Shown piece by piece: positions 44,245 to 54,465 of a DNA stretch of 64,000 nt (its first letter is position 1; each line of letters starts with the position of its first letter). The stretch comes from Reticulitermes speratus (Eukaryota > Arthropoda > Insecta > Blattodea > Rhinotermitidae): assembly GCA_021186555.1 (NCBI GenBank), contig JAJKFL010000011.1, positions 7,526,001 to 7,590,000 of the forward strand, written 5' to 3'. Under the pieces are notes generated by a model. That model did no database searches, was not told the origin of the DNA, and saw only the letters and a list, made by a program, of their open reading frames with translations. The position numbers and the translations under genes are program-made.

Positions 44245-44719
44245 TATGGGATGAGCACAAAAGCACTTTCAAAATTACGTAAAAAGCAAACACCACGTAC
44301 TTCTAACCTAACACCTACATCAGGCGTTAGGAACTCTCAGGGTGCTGTTTCGGATGACCGGGGTCACAACTGTTGAGCGTCGCTGCCGCTAGATGCCACT
44401 AATTTTGAAAATGACTGCTCGCACAACAAAAGAGTGGTGTGTGCCGTGCAGTTGGCAAAGACAGATTCAGTAACAGCTGTGCAACGTGCATCTCGCGCGT
44501 AATTTCACACGCAACCACCTCGGCGCCTTGATTTTTGTGGATTGCTTTAAACGGAAACCCGAGCACTGTCCACAGCTGCATCAGACACGAAAGGCGGACC
44601 AGGACTCTTGCCTTAGCAAATGCACCACTTGTGCTAAAATATCTTTCACAAGGCGTAAGTAGACACTTGGCTGTATTTTACATCATTTGAAAGTGTAAAG
44701 CTCTTTTGTGCTCATCATG
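44245..44719. mobile_element. Transposon remnant with inverted ends and transposase N-terminus
   Basis: Ends GGGATGAGCACAAAAG (44248-44263) and CTTTTGTGCTCATCA (44703-44717) are inverted, followed inward by CACTTTCAAA on both sides. Inside lies a degenerate transposase N-terminal domain. Probably a Tc1/mariner-superfamily member different from the 35.4-kb one. Confidence 0.7.
44412..44640 (+). pseudogene. Transposase helix-turn-helix domain remnant
   Basis: Reading from 44414: KRVVCAVQLAKTDSVTAVQR, then ASRA, stop, FHTQPPRR, then after another stop STAASDTKGGPGL. The pattern (LAKTDSVTAVQRA...FHTQPPRR...GRPG) is the N-terminal DNA-binding region of a common insect Tc1/mariner-type transposase. 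At least two in-frame stops and no catalytic part: non-functional. Assignment is from remembered family pattern. Confidence 0.75.
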
Positions 44720-45092
44720 TATAATTATTCAAATTTTTTAGATCACTTGAAATTTCATAACTAATGTGTTAGAAAACGCCACATAGGAGCGACTTTCGCT
44801 ATTAACGTCTACAGTGGACAAAAAAAAGCTGCAGTTCCCTTTTAGAAACCGTTCGCCCACGACTGTCGACTCGAAAACTCATAGATAACTACTTCCTTTA
44901 ATGTTGGTTCAAAATGTCACAGCTGTCATTCTAATGGATATGCATCAACTGCTAATGCCATCTGTAGTGATATTAGTGTGTTGAGGGCAAAGTCGTTTTT
45001 GCTTAATGGTTTATTAAATTAAGTATTGTAATTATATATTACAAAAAATTAAGATGTTACTGCTATTATCATTATTAGGCTGTTTATCAATT

Positions 45093-45362
45093 TTCTACCT
45101 TAAATAATAAGTTTTGAAAACATCTGAGTTTTTAAAATTTATAAAACAGTCAGCACATACCACTCCACACGACAACACGCAATGCAATACGCTTACAATT
45201 AACAACAGGAACAATACCACGATTCTGTGCACAAGTAATCAACGCCGTTATTTTAAATATTTTAAACATTTAAATCGTGACTTTAACTTATAGAAAATTA
45301 TAAGTTTTACAGTTTCATAAATTTTACAAACTCAGATGTTTTCAAAACTTATTACTGAGACA
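45093..45362. repeat. Inverted repeat with ~150-bp spacer
   Basis: TAATAAGTTTTGAAAACATC (about 45105-45124) and its complement (about 45331-45350) extend to about 45-bp arms including AAATTTATAAA/TTTATGAAA. It lies just upstream of the hammerhead-like motif at 45417 and may be part of the same element. Confidence 0.65.
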
Positions 45363-45416
45363 AGTGTGCCCATTGGGCCCTTCTAGCATGCAAGTTGAAG
45401 TGTAGTAGCTTATTAA

Positions 45417-45456
45417 CCCCCTGAAGATGGTCCAAGGACTGAAACACGTGTAGAGG
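45417..45456 (+). ncRNA. Hammerhead ribozyme-like motif, ACACGTGT helix III
   Basis: CTGAAGA (45421-45427), helix II GGTCC (45429-45433) with GGACT (45436-45440), GAAA (45441-45444), self-complementary ACACGTGT (45444-45451), cleavage base A (45452), helix I CCCC with GAGG (three of four pairs). All core positions are intact. The 8-bp palindrome cannot form a hairpin with a proper loop, so pairing between two molecules is more plausible. Confidence 0.62.
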
Positions 45457-45816
45457 TATAAATCTATATCAACAAAACTATGAAAGAGTGTTTTTTTGTG
45501 TGTGCATTTGTTGGTAAAAAACTGAATTAACTTTACTATTTATTAAACATCTTTATCATGTGTTACGATGTACTCAGTACAAACACGTACGCCTGCATTC
45601 TCTTTATTTCTTTCGATTTAACTCGAAGTTTTAATTAAATAAGTTCTAATGCTTTGTTTATTCCTTTCTTGGATTTCGCTTTGTCTTTGTCTTATTCTGT
45701 TGATGTTTTTGCATTGTACTCTCTTTGTAACTGGCCACTAGCTGTTTAGTCAGCGCGTAAACACATGAGGAACTAGAATGAATTATTGCTGCTACTGACA
45801 CTACTACTGCTAAGAT

Positions 45817-45846
45817 GACAATAATAATAATAATAATAATAATAAT
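45817..45846. repeat. (ATA)n microsatellite
   Basis: About nine units. Confidence 0.9.
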
Positions 45847-46049
45847 CGTACATTCCTTTAATTAAATTTACTCAGAAGCGCGATACAATATACTGTTTAC
45901 AATTACATGCCCAACACTGTACTCTACTGGAGCTGTAATTGCAAGCTTTGTATGCTCCGTATGTCGAGCCAGGCCTCGTAAATAGATTCCACCAAGTGAA
46001 CAACGGTATGGCACATTACAGGCTCTTGAAGATACACTCATACTAGTCT

Positions 46050-46330
46050 GCTTGTGCCCGGCGACCCGGGCAGGCTAGGAACACCCAATCACGTAGTTAC
46101 CGTGGAAACCTGGCGACCCGTGGAGGCAAGGCTCGCGACGCGGGCAGGCAAGGCACACTCATTTACGTAGTTACCGTAGAAACCTGAAGAATATATGTCT
46201 GTTTATTACAATTTATTAGTGGTGCATGTAGTTTGCGTGAAAACCGGAATAATGTGTAACTATACATATTATAGTGTAGTTTTAGTGCCCGGCGACCCTT
46301 TACATAGTTAACGTGGAAACCTCAATTAGT
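46050..46330. repeat. Irregular repeat cluster, unclassified
   Basis: TGCCCGGCGACCC occurs at 46055 and 46286, with a partial TGGCGACCC near 46111. CGTAGTTACCGTGGAAACCT or a close variant occurs at 46092, 46166 and 46303. Partial duplications of one unit with diverged linkers; no family assigned. Confidence 0.6.
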
Positions 46331-46429
46331 GGTGTCCGTTATATATCATCCGTGCATCCGTGCTAAATCGTTGGACAGATTTCTTTAATCTGATATTTAA
46401 GAATCCCACTAAGGTGGAGCAATTTTTCT

Positions 46430-47800
46430 TTTTCAGCCACAGTGATCCCTAGTAACGCTTAGGTTACAAAGCCATAAACTGATCATTTTCATGTACTGTA
46501 CCTTGTTCTACACACCGTTTCGAAGATTCGGTTAAAATCTGATACTGTGTGATCTCACTAAAACTCTCAGGCCAATTCCAATTCCTATTTTCAGCCGCAC
46601 TCATTCACAATGGCACCTATTTTGCACAAGAACATAAATGGAATTCTCCAAGTAGTCTATAAACCTTCCACACATTTTGCTCAATTTCGATATAGTAGAC
46701 TGATTACTTTTCATTTAATTATTGCTACTTTTAAGTAAGATTAATAAACTTCAAAGAGCGCCGCCTGTAATTTCGCTAACAGCAGCACGGAGTGCGCCCT
46801 TTCCAAAACTATTTCATACTCTTAAAAATTCAGACCATACATCCAGGTTATTTGAATTTCGTTGATGTCGACGTTACGCTGATGGCTTACCTGTGAAACA
46901 TCCATTAGACCCACGTGAAAAGAACCACCCAAACACGACACACAAATGAGAATATGTCTTCCGATACCGGTTGGATGCTTGTGAAATAAGCACACGTGTT
47001 TCTACGTAAATTCATGCATTAAAATGGCCTCAAAGGTATATTTGTTCTACCAATCATTATAATGTATACATACAGTGTTCAGTGTTGAAAAATAACACAG
47101 TTGGAACCATTTAAATTATATCGCGTTGTCGTTTATGCCTGGGACAATTTTAGCTTGGTCGAATTAAACGCGATCTGCCCTTTTCAGCATATTACAAAAA
47201 CCAATTACCAGCCAGGCGACTCGCATTTTACATTAGTGACTTAATCCCCAGGAAAAATAAACAAAGAGAAAATAACTTGCTACTAAAGTCAAAAGCCATT
47301 TCTGTTGTAATAGAATTTTGAGGATTATTTCAGGTACTCAATTTTCATAAACCGGCATTTACTTCGCTATAAATACATTGCTGCTTTGCTTTGTAAGCTA
47401 TTGTAGCGCCAATAACTTTATGGTTACTGTAATTTAATTTGAATTAAAAAATTATTTTACTGCAACGTGATATTCATAATGTCATAGCTACACATGAAGA
47501 AAGGCAATATCACATGGAAAGACTGTTGCAACAAAAAAAATATGGGAACCAAGACTACTGGTTGTTGTGTTCTAGTTTCGAATCTACGTTCAATCACCAG
47601 TGTATGTAAAGCCGGCCGACTGGGTGACAGAAGCATTAATTGTAACATGCCACTTCCTGTTGAGCCTTCAGAAAATATTCCAACAAATAACACAAGAATT
47701 GAATAAAATAGCTGATGACAGATACAAATGCTGACAAAGCAGGGAGCTGAAACCCCCTCATCGTAAGAAAACTTGCACATTACGAAAAATTACACAGGTC
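46430..47800. other. Unassigned stretch
   Basis: No gene or repeat recognised. Overlapping opposite-strand frames at 47457-47780 look like chance. Confidence 0.35.
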
Positions 47801-47904
47801 CTCCAGCTTGGATGGATTATTTGAAACGACGTAACCAAGGACAGACGGGAGGTGCAGGACGGATGATAATATTAAAATTTATGTGAAAGAAAGAGTGCGT
47901 GGAA

Positions 47905-48194
47905 GGCCGTGCCATGGCTCAGGCGGTTAGTCGCCGGCCTCTCACTGCGGAGGCCCTGGTTCGATCCCGGTCAAGTCCATGTGGGGTTTGTGGTGGACAA
48001 AGTGGCACTGGGACAGGTTTTTCTCCCGAGTTGTCGGTTTTACCCTGTCAATTTCATTCCACTGGTGCTCCATTACTTGTAAAACTTGGTAAATAAACTG
48101 CTCATCTTCATCTTCATCATAGGGTTGCACAAAAAGCCTTAAGGCTGTGGTGCGTCCGTAGCATCTGCTGCGGGGCCCTTCACCATGTAAAAAA
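47905..48194 (+). mobile_element. SINE family B nested in a LINE
   Basis: Complete copy with head GGCCGTGCCATGGCTCAGGC, B-box GGTTCGATCCCGG, and 3' end GCATCTGCTGCGGGGCCC plus poly-A. AAGAGTGCGTGGAA (47891-47904) and AAGAGTGCGTGAA (48195-48207) are the target duplication, with a one-base difference. Confidence 0.93.
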
Positions 48195-48287
48195 AAGAGT
48201 GCGTGAAGGTGCAGGCTGGATTTCTCGTGCTCAGGATAGGGATCAGTAGCGGGTTCTTATCAACACTGATTTCCACATGAAAACGGG

Positions 48288-48531
48288 CAGTGGTGGAGGC
48301 AGGTTCTTCGGCTCCCGGGGCGAGTAATCAGAATGGTCGCCCGCAACACAAATTATGAACCTCAAACAAAGCATAGTCAGTTACTGAACTTTCTTTTGTT
48401 TGGCTCAATAATTTGAAATTTCTTGAGCTCAAAAAGTCTTTTCTTTTTAATTTATTACATATATTTGGCTGCCCCTTGGACTCTGTCACCCGGGGTGGCC
48501 ACACCACTCCCTCTACCCAGCTACGCCCCAG
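48288..48531 (+). mobile_element. Probable hAT-like MITE nested in a LINE
   Basis: Starts CAGTGGTGGAGGC and ends GCTACGCCCCAG, whose complement CTGGGGCGTAGC is a common hAT-type terminus. AAAACGGG and AAAACAGA flank it, a weak 8-bp duplication. LINE sequence resumes on both sides, which supports an insertion. Confidence 0.55.
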
Positions 48532-48610
48532 AAAACAGAGAATTTCTTGACTAGCTAAAGAACTATTATCTTCTCAAGAAGGAATACGTTCCATGACGTT
48601 GGTTAGTTGG

Positions 48611-49500
48611 TTGTGCAGCCCACATAAATATAGCAGGATTACATCCACAAAGTCCAAGTCACTTTTCATGACAACCTTCAGCGTGCGCCTCACAAACCTT
48701 ACGGTACTCCTACCTCAGTTACGTGATCGCAGCTGCTACGTGAGCAGACGAATACTGGCACCTCCACCGCTCCGATTGTAGAAACACACTGACATACGCG
48801 CACACGACTTGCACAGTCTCCCGACTTGTGACATCAGCCTAGGCTCGCTAACGTTACCTGCGCCTGAAGCTGGAGACGTCGTGGAATTACTCCTGCTATA
48901 ACTTACTAACATGTGTAACTAACCCTTTGAAAAGTAAAACTAATGCACATTACATATAAAGACTCAGTTCGCACCTAACAGAGAACATGATTTTATTTCA
49001 TTAGAAAGACCAATCTGTGAACGCTGTACATGACAGTAACACATGTATAACATGAGAATCACACGAAATACATAAATACAATATGTGGCAAAACGCAAGA
49101 ATTTTTAGTCTTAAATCTGGTGGTACATACAGTAACCGCTAAGCTCTATGGCTACGGATTCGAAGGCCAGGATGGACATCGTAATACGAAGCAAAGCCAC
49201 ACCCTTAACTGCAACAAAGCAATCATTCTTCGCTTCCAGCTATGCAATACCACACCGACACGGGATATTCTCGTCTGCCTGCACTTAGCCAGATGACACA
49301 CACACACACACACACAAAAAGGTCGATCCAATTACGCTCGTTAGTGCACGGCAGCAGCTCCAATTCATCACGTAATTTCGCCAGCACCACGCAATATCGT
49401 GAGCAGACGTATTAATCCAGCAGCTGGTACATCTCTGATAGGCCACACGTCATCATCACCAAACGTCTTTGGGTGCAAGATCTTAGGTATCGACGACTGC
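48611..49500. other. Unassigned stretch
   Basis: No gene seen. 48918-48995 weakly matches the piggyBac-like MITE interior on the minus strand (AACCCTTTGAAAAG, CAGTTCGCACCTAACAGAGA). An AC microsatellite lies at 49294-49316. Confidence 0.4.
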
Positions 49501-49504
49501 GTTC

Positions 49505-49905
49505 TTCCGCGATATGACGTCCCGTCACTGAGTAATTGGCTCCCGACGTTTCGAAAGAACACAGTGCCTTCATCTTCAAGGGTCTAATGTCCGAGAATAA
49601 TCACTTTTCTCGGAACTCGACGCCGCGTCAGTGGGTGATCGGCTCCCGAAGTTTCGAAAGAACACTGTCTTCATCTTCAAGGGTCTAATGTCCGAGAATA
49701 ATCACTCTTCTCGGACCTCGACGCTGAGTCAGTGAGTGATCGGCTCCCGACGTTTCGAAAGAACACAGTGCCTTCATCTTCAAGGGTCTAATGTCCGAGA
49801 ATAATCACTTTTCTCGCGCCTCGACACCGCGTCTGTGGGTAACTGGTTCCTGACATTTCGAAGGAATCTTCGAAGGACCTCATCTTCAAGGATCTTGAGG
49901 TCCCA
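49505..49905 (-). repeat. ~103-bp tandem array of hammerhead-like units, four copies
   Basis: GGCTCCCGACGTTTCGAAAG or a variant starts at 49538, 49641, 49742 and 49845 (the last more diverged). On the minus strand each of the first three units reads CCC, TTGAAGA, a GAAG/CTTTC helix, GAAACGTC or GAAACTTC, GGG. C3 is T in all of them, so cleavage would be weak or absent. Units share CTAATGTCCGAGAATAATCA between cores. Confidence 0.8.
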
Positions 49906-50039
49906 GAAGAATGACCTCGAGCCGCGGCATATCCTAAAAAGAACGTAGTTCTCAAACCGCACAGCGGTGATATCTCATGACTCGCATCTTTGATCTCACT
50001 TTCTGTCCGATGGTTGCAGAAACAATGTTCACTCCACTC

Positions 50040-50130
50040 CCCCCCCCCCCCAAAAAATACATATATAATATATATATATATATATATTGCATGGGTTTCA
50101 CGGAGAACAGTTTGAAAACCACTTCTGTAA
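50040..50130. repeat. Poly-C, TA repeat and a hAT-like terminus
   Basis: A C run (50038-50050), (TA)n to 50089, then sequence whose complement begins CAGAAGTGGTTTTCAAACTG, a typical hAT end. The other end was not found. Confidence 0.5.
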
Positions 50131-50977
50131 GGCCTTACCAGTAGCTCCTACGTCATTACCAAGCAAAAAACAAACGTTTTTTAGAATAATTTTAATTCGT
50201 AACACACGACGAATACTTTTTAGAGGAATTCCAACTTATTGGTGACGAGACACAGACAAAGCGCAGACTACGTCACTGGTGATGTTCTAGGCACGCTGAC
50301 AGCCATTCATCGTCATGAGAACATGCGATGTGACTTGAGCGAACACGATGCAGCTAACTGTCAGGTCTTCTAACGCCATGGCGCGAGGCATCCTATAAAA
50401 GTTGAATTATCCGGCTGGAGATGCCCCTTGCATTTACGGCACCTGACTGTTAATTGCCGTGTTCTCTAAAGACCATCCATTACAACATTCACGACCCAAC
50501 TACATTTATATCTCAACACCGGTCGATACCCCTCGTGGTTTCTAATTAAAATTCTGTTTACATTTCTCATGTCCCCAATATACTCATGCTTGTAACATGC
50601 ACCTCTGACTTCGTAATCCTGTGATTTAATCAGCTTATAATATTAGTCGATGAGTACAAATTATAAAGCCCCTCGTTACGTAATTTTCTCAATCCTCCTG
50701 TTCCTTTCTCTGTCTTCCCAAATATCTTCTTCAGAACTTCAAATATTTCCCATCTATGTTATTCCTTTACGATCCAAATCACGTTTAACACTCATATAAG
50801 ATTAAATGCAAATAAAAGAATCCTTAGCAGGTAGCCTACGGGTGGCCGGTATCACTTTTTTTGTCGGATAAATTTGAAGTTTGCGTTTCAGCCAAACAGT
50901 TACAAAGTACAACAATATATATTAACACCAACCCGTACACAATTTTAAAACACAATACGCAATCATTTTTACATAAA

Positions 50978-51018
50978 CCCCTACATGTTTCGGTGCACTA
51001 GTACACCATCTTCACGGG
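50978..51018 (-). ncRNA. Hammerhead ribozyme-like motif, C3 mutated
   Basis: The minus strand reads CCC, GTGAAGA, helix II GGTGTAC...GTGCACC, GAAACATGTA, GGGG. A single change, C3 to G, distinguishes its core from the consensus. Helix I and helix II are intact. Confidence 0.6.
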
Positions 51019-51348
51019 AACACATTTAACACTTAAAACACAAAAGCCCATTATTATTACATTATTACTTAAACCACCACACTTTGACGCAGTATGTTGA
51101 AGTATGTCATGTGGAAGTTGTTAGTGCATTGTTCATTAACAAGTAACACGTTGTGAAAATGTGTATTCCTATATCGTTTGTGCCTCTTCGGCATTGACTT
51201 ATTAATGAACAATAATCTTCAATACACCAACAACTTTTATACGGACATACGTCAACATACTGCGTCAACATGTGGTCGTTCAAATAATTACTGTCTTTAA
51301 TGAACGTTTTAACAACTGGGCTTGTGTGGTTTGTGTGTTAAATGTGTT

Positions 51349-51390
51349 CCCCCTGAAGATGGTGTATTATTGCACCGAAACATGTCGGGG
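51349..51390 (+). ncRNA. Hammerhead ribozyme-like motif, best preserved
   Basis: Helix I CCCC (51349-51352) with GGGG (51387-51390); CTGAAGA (51353-51359); helix II GGTGTA (51361-51366) with TGCACC (51371-51376) closed by TTAT; GAAA (51377-51380); palindromic helix III ACATGT (51380-51385); cleavage site GUC ending at 51386. Every conserved core position is met, including the preferred GUC. Type I hammerheads with tiny helix III are known from Penelope-like retroelements. Activity is not shown. Confidence 0.72.
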
Positions 51391-51469
51391 TTGATGTAAA
51401 ATTATTGAAAATTGTGTTTTAACATTGTGTATGATTTGGTGTTAATATATGTTATTGTAATATGGGCAC

Positions 51470-52545
51470 GCACACGATATGGACAAGGTTTAAAAAGTTA
51501 CAAAGTACATTTAGGAGGGGTGGACGCATCGTATATGATTGACTGGACGGTGTCACATGACCTATATCGAGGGCTCTGACTGGCTGAAACACCAAATTCA
51601 AATTTTACCGTCAAAAAGTGATGCCGAACTCCCCTAGCCTACCCACTATCCTTTAAAATAAAATGAACTATGTCAAAATCAGACGCCCCGATAAATATGG
51701 TACTGTATATGTCTACCGGGTAGATCGCAAATCAAACACACCACGTATGTTAGATGCTGTTACTAATAGACGGAGGGCCAGAACAAAACTTCGTTCTGAA
51801 TCCCACGGCCATAACGAGAATCTTGAAGACACAAAGCAATTAATCCAGGTTTCAAAACAGAATAAGTTGCAGCAGAGCAATCAGTGAGTATACGTGGAAC
51901 TACACCTGGTTCGTTTGACAATCTGGGGACGTTTGTGAGCACGCAGTGAACAGTGGCAGATAAACTGGATCATTCACACAGAATAATGATAGACCGAACG
52001 TCAGAGCCGTCAGGAATTCGTTCTGGATATGACTCAGATACTAATAAGATTATCATAGCTTACAGTTTCTTCTTAGACAGACTTGCGTAACTCGATTAGG
52101 GAGCTCTAAGTTGACTATAAGTTACATCGTTTATGTAAATTCAGTTTCCTCGAGAGCTGAATCCAACTCTTAAGCCGCAGCTATTTCTGCTGGTTAGTAA
52201 GAAACGCTGTTTCTGGGAATTTATGTTAACAACTGTGAGTTACAAAATGAAATATGTGTGTATGTCGGTTGTGGAATGTTATTATGAATATACCAACATG
52301 CCTCAGAAAGGATGGAACAAATATACAAATCTTATCTTCACTTTATTATCAACAGTAACTTCCATTCACAGTTGCTGATTCGCGGAGGATTTATATATGA
52401 AACACTTGTAAGATTTAACACAGGCCACAATTACACTTCATCGCACATCACAAAAACACATGAGAAACTTTCGGTAGCCCATCTGGCGTATCTTACTGTC
52501 GTACGGGGGAAACTTGTGTCAAGGAAAAGCCGTGACACCATTTCA
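51470..52545. other. Unassigned stretch
   Basis: No gene recognised. A lysine/arginine-rich 74-codon frame (51663-51887) and a 96-codon frame (52312-52602) match no family I know. The second overlaps a hAT-like fragment at its end. Confidence 0.35.
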
Positions 52546-52549
52546 AGTA

Positions 52550-52695
52550 AACCACGGATGAAGAAACTTTCCAAAACTCTTGGCACCAGAAGGGTGATAT
52601 GAAGTTCCATACTGAGGACTCACAAGTATTAGGCGCCATCGTACAAAATTTAGTCGCCACGGCTACCTGACGCGCGGGATTTGTGTAAGCCTGAA
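52550..52695 (+). mobile_element. hAT-like MITE fragment (relative of 12.74 kb)
   Basis: Shares CCATACTGAG, CACAA-TATTAGGC, AAAATTTAGTCGCCA and the right end GCGGGATTTGTG with 12744-12908. The left end and target duplication are not recognisable. Confidence 0.65.
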
Positions 52696-53037
52696 ATAAA
52701 CTAGATTTTTAATTCTTCTCGACTGAAATAAATGCATTTACTAAATTAGAAATGTAAATGTCTTCGTCAAACGTGCATGATTAAGTTTCACTTACACACG
52801 TAATGGTACTAGTCACATCCAACTGCCCTGGTTGATGACACGTTTAAACCCAACAGCCTAGAATCACTGCTAGGAGCAAAGACCAGAACAAACAGATCCA
52901 AAATAAACCCAGATATGCTGACCGTACTGGGTAAATGCCGGCATTCACTGACGTAATCCTGTGTTTTGTAAAAATAATTTATATAACTCAAAACCGCCAT
53001 ACTTCAGCCATTCCTGCGATTTAGTCATCTTGTTTAG

Positions 53038-53185
53038 GGAACTCTTTCCCCGGGAGTAAAGCGGCAGGGGCGTGAGGCTAACTACTCACCCCCTACCTAG
53101 TGCCGAGGTTAAGAATAAGTGTCCACTCCACCAATATGCCTTCATGGAGTATATAGGGGCAATTTTACCTTTACCTTTCAACATT
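53038..53185 (+). mobile_element. SINE family C 3' fragment
   Basis: GGGAGTAAAGCGGCAGGGGC, ACTACTCACC, CTAGTGCCGAGGTTAAGAAT and the tail TTTTACCTTTACCTTTC. Confidence 0.8.
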
Positions 53186-53518
53186 TATTTTTTTTTAAGA
53201 TGACGCCTTTTTAAGGTATTTTATGAAGCTGAGTTTCCTGTACAGAAGAGTTCTATCGAAACGGAGCTACATAAAGTTTGCCGGCCACATCTGAGTGTAG
53301 ATCACACTTATATCATTTCATCTAAGTTTGTTTGAAACAGACAGGGGACATGACTTTAGGAAATCACAGCAAAAAAAAAAAAAAACGCACAATAAAACTG
53401 AACACTTTTACCCAACACAGAACGACGTCCAATTAAAAGTTTCACTCCGCAGTACCAGCAACAAACAACTAAAATGAACTCGGCCGTTGACTGTTCATTC
53501 AGTCTGTCTTGCCTTTTT

Positions 53519-54010
53519 AGGCGCGTTCGCAAAATTGCGAAAAGCGAATAGTAGCTTCGACATGTCCGTCCGTATGGAACTCGGCTCACAAATGACGGAC
53601 TTTCAAGAAATTTTAAATCTGAAATTTTTCGAAAATGTACCGAGAAACTTCAAGTTTCATTCAAATCTGACAAGAAAAAACGAGTACTTTACATGAAGAT
53701 GTATGTACATTTATGATAATATCTCGCTGAATTCTTCTTAGAATGAGAAAATGAGAAAATAAAACACACATTTTATGTTCAATAACTATTTTTCCGAAAA
53801 TCGTGCCGTTTATGAGATAATGTGAAAAAATATGGTAGAGCCGGACAGGCCACAGATGTCAATATAATACAGCGCATGCGCTTTGCATGCTAGATAACTA
53901 AGGCTACAGACACACACTCACAATAGGTAATACTTATTGCTTTACCACGGCAACAATGGTTACGCGAACGCGCCCCAGTGATACGCTATACGTACAATTG
54001 CCAGTCTTGC
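53519..54010 (-). repeat. Family E element, minus strand
   Basis: AGGCGCGTTCGC (53519-53530) and GCGAACGCGCCCC at the other end (53964-53976), then the outer conserved block CGCTATACGTACAATTGCC. It is almost full length and the best match to 39.66 kb. Confidence 0.78.
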
Positions 54011-54183
54011 CTTTTTTACAGATTAGTATATGACCCTATTCTTCAAGTATTTAATTCACCAAATTTATTAAAGTGTGGAAGGACAGATTGGTAAGGAAAG
54101 TAACACACAAGGCAGAGGTTCGAAGTACGTACAAATTTTAGTCCGGGATCTCGAAGGAAAAGTGTCTAAGCGTAAATGGGATA

Positions 54184-54465
54184 TAAAGGTAAAGCAAAAT
54201 TCTTCACTGACTTAAGGACCATATGGGGATGTATGGCTCGGAGATAAGGCTCCACACAATTGTAAACACGCCAAGGATGGACAGTGGTCAGCTTCGTGTC
54301 CGAGCCGCTTTCCCCGGGTAAAGACCAGAAGTATTCATTGGCCAGGTGCACCAAAGCCGGTCTGGACGGTGTATACGAGACAGAAATAAATTCCCTTGCT
54401 GGAAATCGATCTCCGATCATTCAGTCCGTAGCCTAGCCACTATACTGACTGAGCTATTTCTCCCT
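54184..54465 (-). mobile_element. SINE family C, diverged
   Basis: The minus strand starts with AGAAATAGCTCAGTCAGTAT (head), a B-box region near 54405-54418, CCGGTTTGGTGC..., TTTACCCGGGGAAAGCGG and the tail CTTTACCTTT. Confidence 0.75.

Larger units (their letters stand above)
47806..48610 (+). mobile_element. LINE 3' end interrupted by a SINE and a hAT-like element
   Basis: Three LINE pieces in order: 47806-47904 (ATAATATTAAAATTTATGTG, corresponding to the DNIKM-encoding part), 48195-48287 (GGATAGGGATCAGTAGCGGG), and 48539-48610 (GAATTTCTTGACTAGCTAAA, TCTCAAGAAGGA). The interruptions are listed separately. Confidence 0.7.
50900..51465. repeat. ~560-bp foldback element with one live and one dead ribozyme arm
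   Basis: The left part 50905-51125 and right part 51235-51460 are inverted copies (AACACCAA, CAATTTT, CCCCTACATG, GTTCATTAA, CTGCGTCAA blocks) around about 100 bp. Each arm has a hammerhead-like motif. No coding frame. It matches a pair of Penelope-type termini in opposite orientation. Confidence 0.8.
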
